DNA of 64,000 nt from Lethocerus indicus. Lineage: Eukaryota > Arthropoda > Insecta > Hemiptera > Belostomatidae. Where the stretch lies: NCBI GenBank assembly GCA_019843655.1, contig JACDQD010000010.1:7733637-7797636 (forward strand). The letters are read 5' to 3'. The notes beneath the pieces were generated by a model that saw only the letters and a program-made list of their open reading frames with translations, ran no database searches and was not told the DNA's origin. How positions within the stretch are numbered: position 1 is the stretch's first letter; every line of letters starts with the position of its first letter. This document shows positions 14,387-26,900 of the stretch, piece by piece. Both the position numbers and the translations under genes were made by a program.

Positions 14387-15639
14387 CTACGAAAACGGCG
14401 GCCTTATAACCTGCGCTTTGGCGTTGCACAGTTCCTAATGAATATTTTATGCCGTTCGATTTACACAATTTCCTCCCGGACAAAAAGTCCGCTACATTTT
14501 GGAGTGTTTGTTTTCCACTTGTGTAGGAGCCGGCACGGGTTGAATATTTGTTCAATTGAAAACACGAACTAATTGCGCCAACAGTATATTGAACTTCAAT
14601 ATAGCAGGACATTTCACAATCACTTTATTATTCATTTGCAAGGCGTAATAGTAGGTAACCTAGTATGATGAAAAGCAGGGTCTATCTCTGTTTCTTAGTT
14701 GGAGATAGAAATCATCCCCCCATCCGTAATTATAACCATTTCACCCTGAAGACCTGTTTCATTTCCTGTCTGGTTGCCAACCTTGCCACCCCTCGTACCT
14801 TTCGGGACGAAGTGGCTTCATTCTGAGCGGCCTCTCCGGAGATTTGATTATCGGCTTATTGGGTCGATAAACGTATTGAAATCAAATTCCGAATTGATTG
14901 AAAAGTAGCGACCCCCTTGACTCGGACCTGCTGTAATCTAGAGGGGAGGAGGCCAAAGGTCTAGACTCTAGTTTTTGAAATTCAATCCTTTCTGTTCCGT
15001 TTTTCAGTTCGTCTCTTCTTCGAAAACGGTTGATTGCGGCAAATGCTTAGTAATTGCGTTTACGATACTTGTTTGGTGGTCCGCAATTTCCTCTCCACCC
15101 CGATTATTTGATCCTATTCTGCGTGACATGGCTGTCATCGACTTTATGAAAACTTCACGCATCTGCGTACGTTACTTAAGCCTATCAGACTCGAACCAAA
15201 AGTAACAAGAAAAAATATACACCTTTAAGATATGCATCCGTTTTGTGGTATGCGACGGTTTGAAATGCTCGTGCAATCTTCTCGTTCATACAAATAATAC
15301 CATCACTTGTATTTTTATACGTAGTTCTATAATTACCGTGCAGTAAAATTTTATTATTTCCCCACTCCTTCACTCCTTCGGTGAAACGATTTTCATTTCA
15401 CGGTGTAAATTCCTACAGATCTCAGCCAGGATCATGCGCTTAAAATTTTAATTTTAAGTAGACGTTCACACTCGAATTATCTGCTGGTCATATGAATATG
15501 TATCGCACTATCATACTGACGGGGTGCTCCTGGCATTGGCTGGAAGTCTAAACCGCATGAAATATCCGTATACCAAATGACCGAGTCATGATCATCACAA
15601 GATAATGTAATAAAATACCATATGGGTTGGCTTCACACG

Positions 15640-15643
<4 letters not shown>

Positions 15644-15691
<48 letters not shown>
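15644..15691. repeat. (TA)n microsatellite
   Basis: Uninterrupted TA dinucleotide run of about 24 units. Confidence 0.97.
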
Positions 15692-15694
<3 letters not shown>

Positions 15695-16254
15695 GCAAAG
15701 TACTAGACGCCAAGGATTAGTCTATGTAACAAGGTGCAGGTCCTACCAAGAATCAAAATATTCAATTAATTTCTTCGAATTTCTACCGCGATTTAACTAC
15801 AGGACACAGAAAAGGCTTTAGCCGAAATAAGCGTACTCGGACTTTCTAAAAAACTGCGACCCACTTACTCCTTTGAGCCGGATGGAATTCCGGTCCGGAC
15901 GTATATTTATATAACGGGCACTCTGGTCCCTCGTGTCGACTTATCAAATTGACTAAATGCAATTTTAAATCGGAACATTTACTGTAGACCCTTTTCGAAA
16001 TTATGTGCCGTACGAGCGTTGGTTGAAACGGACGAGAAATTCGATAATGAAATATCGGTCGGCGATGATTGGGGAATCGCCAGGTATAATGAAATTCTAT
16101 AACGAATTAACAATAAAAAGTATTGACTAAAAACCAGTTATTTTTTAATATATGTAATTTTATTGTTGGGACGAAATTTGATTTTTTGGGAATACAATTA
16201 AAATGAATAAAATCATTTTATTCCTACAAAAGCGATAATAAGCGATATTGGTGT

Positions 16255-16485
16255 TCAAGTAACACGTGTAAGGAGGTATGTAAGGTGAGGTTGGAGACAT
16301 TGTAGGGTGCGTTGCTTATTTTTCTTAGTATATTTTACTGCTCATTTTGAATTTTAAGGTTCGATGGTTTGGCCGGAGCCCGCAGTTTGAGTCTGTATGT
16401 TCGGGTGATTGGTTCCAGTTCAGTATTGGAGACTAATACAATTTTAAAAATTGTATATTTCACTGAGGATTTGAGAGTGTAAGTA
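16255..16485 (-). mobile_element. Jockey-like LINE fragment (C-terminal part of RT)
   Basis: On the minus strand this reads YRLKLRAPAKPSNLKIQ, one stop, then NILRKISNAPYNVSNLTLHTS. This is the block that follows the RT domain in Jockey elements. It aligns residue by residue with the better fragment at 22890-23095, and the similarity continues at the DNA level to about 16480. The fragment is short and not functional. Confidence 0.75.
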
Positions 16486-16789
16486 GCGAGTAACTTCATT
16501 TTCAAAATGAGAAAACATTAATAATTAAATTGGCACTTCTTTCCCTGTTGCCTCGTTTGAGTAGATGGGGATTAGATAATGGCGATTCGGGTCTGGGGTT
16601 TTGGGTTTTGGGGTCCTGCCGTGTACAAAGGAGGGTGTGCTTGGGCGTGGTCCTCACCATCGATCCTTTTACCCCTCTACTACCCCAGCCTGGGGGAACA
16701 ACCCCACAAGAAATGTTGGTCTATACACATTTATTTTAAAATATACACTCGTATATTATTCAAATTATTTTTAAAAGAAGCATGATCAC

Positions 16790-16830
16790 GTCATCGATAT
16801 GCGACCGTTAGTCTAACGGTCATCGATATG
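16790..16830. repeat. Short hairpin nested in a 12-bp direct repeat
   Basis: GTCATCGATATG occurs at 16790-16801 and again at 16819-16830. Between and overlapping them, GACCGTTAGTCTAACGGTC (16803-16821) is a perfect inverted repeat. The layout resembles a tiny insertion with a target duplication, or a footprint of one. Confidence 0.6.
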
Positions 16831-17282
16831 TCGGCATTAATAGAAATACGGACGGAATTACACCAGATAAATTTTTTTATCCCAGCTAGGGGGGGATCGC
16901 GTAACACTGTTGGAAGAACCACGGTTAGGAGGGTCCTCCTGTTAGATCGGAATTTCTCGGTGTTTGGAAACACGATTCGTCTTGAACGAGCTCCAGCGGA
17001 AGGGTTGTGACCATTTCCCAAGGGTTTTGTCTGCTTCTGATGTTCCGAAACTCTTACCGGTTTCTTCATTAGGGGCTGGACAGAAGAGTCGATCAACTTG
17101 AGGGACCTCTATATACCTGAGGGTGGGGTGTCGTCAATCCTCTTTGGATTATAATTCATTTTTTCCCATATTACTGGCGTGTGTTTATTCTGCATGCAGA
17201 CGGTACAGTTAATCTGAGCGCACTATATTCCTTCCTTAATCTTCTCTGACATAAAAGTGTAGGTTATTCCCTATTGTGAAAT

Positions 17283-17398
17283 GATTCGGCGGATTCTGTT
17301 TTTACAACTCTAGGAATATTGTTGAAAATCAGAGAGGTTTATGATTGTTATCAACTTGAACGGCTAATGAAGGTAAGACGGAGAGGCCGCAAACCTCG
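17283..17398 (+). repeat. Dispersed repeat family A, copy 3
   Basis: ATTCGGCGGATTCTGTTTTT, then ACAACTCTAGGAATATTGTTGAAAA in slightly altered form and GGTAAGACG further on, keep the order seen at 5942-6075. More diverged than copies 1 and 2 over the second block. Confidence 0.65.
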
Positions 17399-18644
17399 CG
17401 CCTTACTAGCATTCGGAACTCGTATTTATATGTTGACCTAATAAGTGATAAAATATTATTAATATAATTTAATTAACGAATAAATGATATCCAGAAAGGA
17501 TAATTCGATATCCGCTGTCTGAATCGCTTCGGCTGAATTCATGTCTGGGACATTCAGCGGCCGCCACTAATTACAGCGCTATTACAGATTCGAGACCACC
17601 GATTGTATCCATTCCAAAAAGTAACATAATACTTTCCCCAGGGTCCCCCGTGACCTTCTCCCACTGCAAAGTCCTCGGACTTGTTTGGAATATCAAACGT
17701 TCGTTCGGTCCCGAGCGAACGACTCGGATTCGGCTTTTGGATGCCGTCATTATGTTATAACCAAAAACAAAAACCGAAGAGAAGAACCAAAATCTGTTAT
17801 CGTACAATAGCTTTTGTCCGTACCATATACCGAAAATTGATTATAGGGTTTCGGACGCTGCAAGAATATTATCGTACTGGATTTAGAGACCTCCGGCCGT
17901 TCAAACAATTGGAATTGGCACCTGGAAATGAAATCTTCTGCCTATAGTTTCTAAATATTTTCTATGTTGCTATTTTTTTTAACTTTTCAGTCTAAAGAAA
18001 AATTAGAATTCATTACATTTCAAATAGCTACAGTATACTCCCTGGATTTCTCTACGGAATTTCTTGTTATTTACGTGGTCTCGAATTTCAAGGACCAGTA
18101 GGTTTCGGTTTGTTTCTATAATTTCTTTTTAATTTCTACAACCCGTTCGTTCTGGGCCTTATCTCCTGTCCTCATATTTCTTTTTTAATTCTCACTTCCT
18201 TCGTTACTCCTGCTAACGAATTCGTCTCGAGTTTCACGGGTCGGCTTAGGGTTTGTATATTTCAGATCTATAAATAGTCCACTGACGACTGAGTGTTTAG
18301 GGCGAAACCATGGGGACAACCCATTGGACCCGGAGTTTGATATACTTCGGATCGAACTATTCCCCCCATATTAATAAAATAAATTGGCTTCCGAAAGTTT
18401 TACAATTAAACCTATTACGCGTTGTAGAATAATAAGGAAGCAGCGGTATTTGAACTAAGTGATAAAGTGTTGTGGCAATAGTGGGAAATATAATTGAAGG
18501 TGTTTAGCCAGTATCGATGCATAAACATCCGTCGAAAAAAAAGCGGTCAAAAATATTTGCGGGTAAATTTTATCGAGAGGAGGGTGTGGTTCTTGGCGAA
18601 TGGACCCACAATGAAGAGTAACGAATCGATTCAAAATGGGAGGT
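17399..18644. other. gene-free stretch
   Basis: No supported gene or named element. Short open frames around 17571-17947 overlap on opposite strands and carry no motif. Confidence 0.45.
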
Positions 18645-18715
18645 TAATGAACCAGTCACCAGGCAGTCTTGAGAGCGAAACTTTCGCGGATTCCAACAGA
18701 AAGTGGGAGTCGATA
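18645..18715 (+). repeat. Dispersed repeat family B, copy 2
   Basis: GAACCAGTCACCAGGCAGTC followed by TTGAGAGCGAAAC and a CGGATTCCAACAGAAAG block matches 12938-13010. It lies inside a 108-codon open frame (18494-18820), which is therefore partly repeat sequence and is not called as a gene. Confidence 0.7.
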
Positions 18716-20229
18716 AAAATAAAACGACTGTGCGCTACTGACGACGGCGAAAAGCCGGCTCCAATCCTGCTCCGGGGCCAGAAAAACGCCACGTTGATGC
18801 AAATGATTTTCGCTTTCTAATTTTGTTTCGAAAATATCCGTTTTTTCAGCAATCGAATGTTTGATCTTGCACTTGACAGCGCTGTTGAGTATTGTCATGC
18901 CGGTCATCATGGCAACCGTAGCACTCGGCGGTCTAAAATTATCTGGCGCTAATGGGATGAATTAACGGAAAGGTCGAAACGTACGCCGTTTCGAATCCGG
19001 CGGCGTTGAGTGTTTGAAAGCGAAACTCGTAAGTGTGACTTCACCCCGATCGGAAACGCAGATGAAAGCATGAACCGCTTTGAAATTAATTGCTTTCCCT
19101 TTTAACGGGAGGGCTTAATCCATTAAAAATTACCCGTCGGGCAAGCTTCACCTGGGGATTCGTTATCTCTCGCATTCAAGATTAATTGCGGTTATCGCCT
19201 TGAGCGTTTTAAAAACAATTAGTTCCTCAGTTTTTGTATAATTCGTATCTTTTCAAAGGGTTTATTTAGTTTACTTTCATTCCATTTTCATTTATCAGAA
19301 AATGGACGAAATATATATTTTCCGGTGATTGAATTTCACTCGTTTCTCTATAATTCACATAAAAAATCATCTGAACTATCCTCAGACCGGTTTCAAAATA
19401 AAGAGTATTGGCATCTTAAAGTGTATCAATTTACAAAGTGGCACACTAACTCGGGCGGCATTATTATGTACGTCGTTGTGACTTAGATTGTTGTTAGACA
19501 CGCGAGTTATCATCGACCAGGCACTGTCCAATCTACTTAAGTGTAAGTAAATATTCCTCCCGATACAGGAATTTACTATCGGACTTATGAATAAGCGTAA
19601 ATATCACTTATTTATGATTCAGTACCCTGTACGATGCGCAAAATGTATATAACTATACTTACAATGGACACGTATATGTAGGCTATGTGAACAATGTGCG
19701 TACACTACCTATAAAATGTAAAACGTATATTTATCAATGGGAGTGAGAATCGGGGGTCGTGCGAGGTACGTGTGCCGCTTGTACTGTTGTTATTGTATAC
19801 TGATTATGCAAAAGGCATTAAATTCCGCACAAGGATTTTTTCAAAAATAATTAGACCAATTGATTTTCGCCTTCTGATTTTGTTTCTGATGTAATATTTG
19901 GAGAAATTCAAATCCAGGTGTGAAGGAGCTAATAATTGTATTGTTGTTAGTAACCAACTTTGGGCTCGTTTGAATATTTCGATCGGCCTTTAAGTTTCCG
20001 CCCGGGCAACAATGCCGAAGGGGAGGAAGAAGCGGGAGCGTTAATAAATGGAACCGGAGAACCACCTGTAGATTCCGCAGCAGGATGGAATAATGTAGGA
20101 ACGGTGGAACAAGGAACAATACGAATAATGAAACCCCCCCCCCGCTCCTCCACCTCCCGGGTTATTGTTCCGACCGTTCTAGGCTGGATCCGTTCTCATC
20201 AACTGCTGCTCCGACAGTAATTTAGCCCA
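18716..20229. other. gene-free stretch
   Basis: No supported gene, RNA or named repeat. Overlapping short frames on both strands at 19841-20220 reflect a locally GC-rich patch. Confidence 0.4.
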
Positions 20230-20310
20230 ACAATGAAATACATAAACAATAACCCTTAATGTACTCGGGGGGATTCGCAATGTCCTAACTCTTCGTCGTT
20301 AATCCGTATC
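20230..20310 (+). repeat. Local duplicated block, copy 1
   Basis: CTTAATGTACTCGGGGGGAT, then GCAATGTCCT and TCGTTAAT, recurs about 390 bp downstream at 20640-20705 with the same order. This indicates a local duplication or two copies of a short element. Confidence 0.55.
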
Positions 20311-20639
20311 CGAGTTGCCGTTAACGCCCTTTCAAGTGATCACGCAGAGAATTTAAAAAAACAGTCGAACCAGTAGCATACGACAAAATTCTGAATAACA
20401 ACGCGACACATTACAAAATTACATGAGAAAAAATTAATGCAGCATTATCAAACTGTTCCGGAGTTATAACCTCTAGTCCTTACCAGTTAATACCGAACGG
20501 GAAATTTTACCATTTGTCTTATGTACCGCTGCCCTACGTCTGCACTTTTAATTTGAACTAGCTTTTTCAGTTCTCACTCGTAATCAATCCAAATCTGCGA
20601 ATGGACCAATATTCGGCTGTACACCACTGATATAGCGCA

Positions 20640-20705
20640 AATGATATAACGCTTAATGTATTCGAGAGGGTTGGCAGTGTCCTCGTTCTTTTTTCGTTAA
20701 TTAAT
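20640..20705 (+). repeat. Local duplicated block, copy 2
   Basis: CTTAATGTATTCGAGAGGGT, then GCAGTGTCCT and TCGTTAAT, is the diverged partner of 20255-20310. Confidence 0.55.
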
Positions 20706-22889
20706 TCACGAATAAATATTCGCCCATTTCGCCGGCTACCCTCTGAAATGTTCTAGGATTGTATATTCAAGAGGCGTATAATGAGGCATTTATCAGTGAC
20801 CACTGCGTCAGTAAATGGGATGTGTAAATGCCTCACTAATTTACTTGTCAAACGCTACTGATAAAAATAGCGGGAAACATGCTATTCCAAACCTCAAGAA
20901 AAAAAATTAATTACGCTTATAACTATAAATTCATTATTTGTATTAATAAATTAAGGTTTTTGGAATTAATTTTCCACCAGCGGGATTCGAACCCGTGTTC
21001 TTCAGGTTGGTCATAATCTCCGGATAGGTATGTTTCAGGTGCGGACTTTAGTAAATCATGTTTTTATATTTAATTTCACGAGATTAACTTAATAATTTTT
21101 ATTTTACGCTTGCGGGGTTTCGCCTCTCAGTTAATTGATATCAATCGTGGCTATATCTTTGGCTAAAAATAATTATTGGGAGGGTGGGGAATAGAATATT
21201 TCGTATCGCTCCTGCATGCTTCTTAACCGTTAAGGCATTACGGCGATCGATTAATTCGCCGAATATTTATATTTAATGGCCTAAAGAACTCTTGCGATTC
21301 GTTTAACAGTAAACTTTGGATCTATATTCGGAATTTATTTCTGTCTTGGGGGCCTCAGAAAAGCATAATTAGATGGCCGAGAACCGGGCTAATTACCGGA
21401 GGTTATAATATCAGAACTTTTATTATACCGAGGTAAATATTCTCACGTTTCTTTGGGCAATTTTCCAATGCCGAAGAATTTCATTGGGAGGAAAATTAAA
21501 TAAATAAACTTTATACCGTATTCTTTATTTCAATGCTAAACGCAGTCTGAAATTATCACAAAGCCTCCCTATTTTCGAAACAATGCCATAATTATCTAAA
21601 CAGATGCAGAACAAGAATCAAAACCATCATCCGTTTTACTGCTTCATGACAAACAAGAACAGATATTTTAATGAGAAATAAAGACCGGAACTGAACAACA
21701 TTTTGGCGCAGGGAAAAAGTTATCATTGTCTCGCAAGGTTTTGATTGAACAAGTAGAGATTGGGCTTCAACTGCACAAATCAGGCGTTTAGTTTTAAATA
21801 CTGTAGGTTTTTTCTGCATCTTCTGTCTCTTAACCACTCTTATTCTAGACGACTGCCTTCGCGTAACCGCAGCGTAATACCGCGTACATTAAAAGTTAAG
21901 ATGCGCATTTATCTCGCCAATAAAATGAACGTTTGCCCCTAGAAGATACTATCCGTTCTGCGTTCTCTTTTTCTTCTTCTATCGGCAGTCTCCGTATTAT
22001 TATTGTTATTATAATTGCTTCGAGTTGTACTCCACAATCAGCACACTTGTCCCATGCTTTTCCCTATTCAGATTATAGCCGTATGAACGTATTTAATTGG
22101 TCGCCGGAAACATTTCGGCGAAATCATCAACTTCTTATCCTGTCTTCTTTCCAAAATTGGGACTGAGAGTCTGTTAGAAAACAGATTTTTTGACCCATTG
22201 GAAACTGCTTTCCTTTTGAACTCTGGTCGATTTTGTTACACTACTCAACATAGTAGTAACAACTACACCCGCCACCTAGGTACTTCCCAGTCAACTAGTT
22301 TGGAATGGTGTTTAGTCGTTCGTGCCAAAAGTGCAACACCCTGGCTCGCTCTATATATTTAGTAAATATTTCAATTAATTACAATTTAAACGCTAGCGTT
22401 ATTTGTTGGTTCAAGAACGGGGAGACCCGGAAACAGATGTGAGCCTGTGTACGAAGAATGGGCGATAAGGCGGGCAGGAAGCACAGCAGAAAAAATTACA
22501 AAAAAAAAACAGAAGACAGTTTCGGCAAGTTACGTGATAGTAGTCGAGATCACCGCCCAGTTCTCTTTATTCGGTTTATAAGTGGCAGCGGCGTCAGTAT
22601 AGGCGGTGATTGTGTGCTCTGAGAGAATCAGAAATTATTTACAGCCCTCAACCCGGCCTACTTCAGTATCACCAGTGAATTATAGTCTTTCGATCGCGAG
22701 TATTCGCCCTCAGTTACACGGCCTCCTCAACTGGGCATAAATTCACCGTACAGTGGACACTGTTTTCATGGTTTGACGAACCAAATCAAGGTGAGCGCAT
22801 TGAGTCCGCTCTTACCCAGTTCTTAGCCTAACTCCGTGATTTACAGTAATCGCTACTTCGGTCAACCAACACTGTAATTCTTCAATATA
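20706..22889. other. gene-free stretch
   Basis: No supported gene. A tRNA B-box-like string (GGGATTCGAACCC, minus sense) near 20979 is not accompanied by a foldable tRNA. Frames at 21592-21942 and 21933-22166 show no family features. Confidence 0.45.
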
Positions 22890-23180
22890 TGATACATTCG
22901 GACTACTATTTTTATTGGATAAACACATATAAGTTTACGGGCCAACGGGACTTTAAGTTCTGTACATAGGGGGAGATTGGAGACACGGTAGGATGCGTCG
23001 GTTATTTTTCTTAGTATTTTTGACAGCACAGTTTGAATTTTGTTAAGGCTTGATAATTTGGCCGAACCGAACAGTTCAAGTCCATACATGTCCAGGTCGG
23101 TATCATTTTAGTGTAGCAGAGTAGGTTTAGCGTACTACAGTTTTAAAAATGTTATAATTCTCTCAGGATGAAAGTTAAGG
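22890..23180 (-). mobile_element. Jockey-like LINE fragment (C-terminal part of RT)
   Basis: On the minus strand this reads MYGLELFGSAKLSSLNKIQ, then LSKILRKITDASYRVSNLPL and TELKVPLARKLI. It is the same C-terminal block as WTYEIELWGSAKKSN...LRTILNAPWYVSN in the element at 1736-2899, from a different subfamily. DNA similarity to 16255-16485 continues upstream of the protein match to about 23180. No catalytic RT motifs remain. Confidence 0.82.
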
Positions 23181-23657
23181 AGTTACATACGAGAATTGTG
23201 TAATGAGAAAAATTCTTTTCAAAGTACATTATTAAATGAATTGACTCTTAAGGACATGAAAAAGCTGTAGAACCCTGGACAACCCCCGTCCAACTAAAGT
23301 ATTACTAAACCGAGCAGGACACAAGACTTGGACACTCGTAACCATTGTAAAATGAAGAAAAACCGAAACGCGCACTTTATTATATGAAAGAGCTTTTACG
23401 ATCGTGGAGTGTAATATGTCTATCGATTATGTTTAATAGTAATACATGTCAACCAAAGGCATTGTTCGACGAAACAATAAATTTCTTCTTTATTAAAAAA
23501 ATATTCTCAAACAAGATAATTGTTTGATATTTTGTCTCGAGTTAAAATTTGGGAAGATGGGAACGAATTCGGGTTATTTCGGACCGTATATTTTGAGTTT
23601 TATTAATGCACGGTTCGGCCGAAATTGTGTTTTAATTCAGTTTACTTTCTGTTTCAG

Positions 23658-23836
23658 GATGGAAGGATGTAGGCGGAGGTGAAGTCGGAAGAGCCTCTGG
23701 ACCGGAAGCTCGTCGGGACTCTCTCGGCGGCCATTCTCGCTCGTCCCACCCGCATTCCCGCTTTACCCCCAGCCTCTTCGCCCGCCGGCTGGAAGGGACG
23801 CTCTTCTGACGGCCTCCCCGTTTCCTGTAAATCGCC
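23658..23836 (+). other. tweety: Probable 5' UTR part of tweety exon 1
   Basis: A strong acceptor (TTTACTTTCTGTTTCAG) ends at 23657. From there to the ATG at 23837 the sequence is GC-rich and has an in-frame TAA just upstream of the ATG, so this part is most simply leader. The transcription start and any first non-coding exon lie further upstream and cannot be placed. Confidence 0.5.
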
Positions 23837-23986
23837 ATGACGAACGGGGTTATGGTCCGGGTGGAGGAAGAGAGCCAATACAGGCCCCCGCCGCTGGCCA
23901 AGTTCTTCCACGCTCTGCCCCATGTCAACATATCCTTGCACCCGGTCAACTCCACTTTCAACCCCTACAGTGACATCTATTTGGAG
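23837..23986 (+). CDS. tweety: tweety coding exon 1
   Basis: Fifty codons ending YSDIYLE, followed by the donor GTGGGT; the phase after the exon is 0. It encodes the extracellular N-terminus with HVNISLHPVNSTFNP, which includes two N-glycosylation sequons (NIS, NST). The pattern of a His-Pro-rich start and a Phe-Asn-Pro just before helix 1 is typical of TTYH proteins. Confidence 0.9.
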
Positions 23987-26900
23987 GTGGGTTGTATAGA
24001 AATAATTCATTTGCCGGTATTTCCTTCACTCTTCATTATGTTTTCGGTTTATTCTTGCCGTTGGCCGCTCATCAGATCCAGTCTTCTAAATCTCACGTGA
24101 CCACACATTTAAAGAAGTGCAGCTGCCGCTTTCTAGGCGAGATCCTTCGTAATCGCGAGGACTGTTAACGTGATGGATTGTGTCAGTCTTATAAGTATGT
24201 CTAGAATGCAGTTAATACACTAACTTTCGCAATAATCTACTAGACCGGTTTCGGCAGCTCTCCGTCTTCAGTAGCTGTACCAGTCAGAACCTATTTCAAA
24301 ATAGGTGCAGTTAATGTTGTGATGCAGCCGTTCCGACCATTTCATTGTATATTCTAAAATTAATTCTTTCTCAGCGTTGTATGCAATAATGTATAAACAT
24401 ATAAATTTTTCCAGCGGTAACTCCGTTGAAATGATATTTTAATACCGACACGTTTTTGTTACTGATTCATTGCGCTACTCCATACATTATGTCTTTGGAG
24501 AAACATTGATTGTTGTCCCTTGGAAAATATGTCGTGTGTTATAACTGTGGTTAACTTGTGGGACGACATTAGTAAAACAATATATTCCATCTGATATGCA
24601 AGGAAGTGTTCATATTCTGATGAGGGACATTTCGTAGTTTCATTTACGGCCTATTCAAAATTGCATTCTTTGAATGATGAAGGTCAACGGGCGGATATTC
24701 GTATTATCTGAACACACGATGATTTTCTCTTATTTTTCTTATTAATTGCCGATTTTATTCGGATTGGAACTGTGGATGAAAACAAAATATTTTATTGATA
24801 CAGTAACAACGTACATAAGTCGGCCGTTTAAATGTTTTTTACGGAGTATATATTACACCTTGATCGCGAGCAGCCGAAACATGCCTGGCAAAAGGCCGGA
24901 AGAAAGCTCGAAAGGACTATGGCATTTCAAAACCCTCGGAAAATAGTTCCAACCCTTCAGAAATACCGTACAAAACTTAAAACAAACTGCAAACTTAATA
25001 CTTATCGACTGGATGACATTCGGCTGAACTGTAACTAGTGTACGGGCGAGAATGGCGTCCGCGTCCGATGAATTGATATTATTTGTCATTTCCTCATCAG
25101 ACTGTGCTGGAGGGCTGGACTGCGTTCTGACAGCAGCAACGGTGTCGCATTAGCGCCCACAGCACCGGCCCTCAATTTATAATTATCAAGTAGGTATTTC
25201 AAGTGAGGTGTTTCAAGTTTCAATTCCCAGCGACGGGAACCTATCGGACAATTGGAAATTGCACCGCGTGCACATCCACTAAAAATAAGGGTAAAAAACA
25301 GAATCTTGCGCTTGAAGTAACAGATATATTCTGCCGCTCCTTTGACCTATATTTTGTAATACCCGTTCATGATTTATCGGCATTTAAACTCACTCCATAG
25401 GTACATCAGGCACAGTAGGTGCATGTTTGCGCCAGATTAAATATATCATTATCACTATACTCCTTTTGCCGACGTCCCTAGTGCTGACTGAAAGTAACGA
25501 TACAGTTTAACTCGATTCCTACAGGCAAGTAGATTTGAGGTTCTTCGCCCGCGATATTTCTCCTACCTCCAGTAGACAACAGTGCTTTTCGCTTGGAAAA
25601 AAAGGAAAGGTATCACCATCGAAGGTTCGCGGAGAGAAACCAACGAGCCCACTGTGCAGAGGATCGAATACAAGAATCGGAAGTAAATATTGAGAGCGAA
25701 ATATTCACGCATGTCGGCCAGAAGAGAGAATAAAGTAAAAAGAAAACAATCATTCTGCGAAGAAATCGTGTCGATATTTGTAGTCGACAATTCGCGATTA
25801 CCACATGAAATTATAATAATACACAAATGGGGAAGTCTCTCAAATATATTCAAATCGCTCCGCCATCCGCCGCCGCCGTGCTTGTTCGAACTTTGTAGGC
25901 TTTAATTAATCGAGCCCCAAACACGTACTTAGTACAAACCCGACCGCGAAGGGATCTGCCCACTGAAGACGGTCTGTTTCAATCCGCGGTCTTAAGACGC
26001 TTAGAAGGTGGATTTAGTGGAGTGGTTTTTAACTGTATAGTATTACTTTAAAGTTGCGTATTCTCATTTTTCCGAATGATTTTTTTTCCAGTCTCTGGGA
26101 ATTCTGGGCTCGATACCGGCTGCATGGTTGATAATAACACTTTTCCTTCTTCTCATATACCTGTGCACTAGGTGTTGCGACAGGAAGCCAAGACCCAAGC
26201 ACAGTATAGTAATACTTAAATGGACACTCTCCATTTTCACCATGCTCTGTTGGTAAGTCCAAATACTGTTGTATTATTCATTTCAACTTAAAATCCGATT
26301 TAAAAAAGTCGTTTAAGTAATGTAAAATCTTTAATGCCGACAATTCTTACTCGAATAAAACAAACATTCGTCGACAATTTAATATATTTTTGATAATAGT
26401 ATCCGTGCTTGGCTTACAGTGGAGCCGTAGGAGTTGGCCTCTACGGGAACGATGACGTTCATAATGGTATATTAGAGCTTTTAACGGCAGCTAAAGCGAT
26501 AGACGACAGAATAGGTAGCGTTAAAAATCAGGTATTTATTCCTTTTTATATTTATTAGATTAAATAATGAATAAAAATCAATAATGAAAATAAACAGTTT
26601 GCATTCTCTGTTTACTCTTTTTTTAATTAAATCAGGTAATTGTAGAATATAATCTTTTATTACGAGAATCAAGTTATTTATTTTTTTTTCGCTATGTATT
26701 TTTTGTATGTTGTCTGTACATTCATTTTACAACCGATACTAAAGGGCCTTCCCCTGTTAGTTCGACGAAACATGATTCGAAAAAAAATTGAGTTTTAATA
26801 GGACCCAAATTCAGAATATCAACTTTTAGAGAAAAATAAGGTGAAAAAGTGTTCTTACTTATTTAAAAGGTTGAGTCGTTTCGTTAAACGTAGGTGTACT

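Noticed and set aside
18494..18820. 108-codon plus-strand frame
   Set aside because: Its middle is dispersed repeat family B, so the frame is likely accidental.
20970..21060. Possible minus-strand tRNA from a GGTTCGAATCC-like B box
   Set aside because: No A box at the right distance and no acceptor or anticodon stem can be folded. At most a tRNA-derived relic.
23632..24010. Two overlapping minus-strand frames at tweety exon 1
   Set aside because: Antisense shadows of a GC-rich exon and leader; no domain seen.
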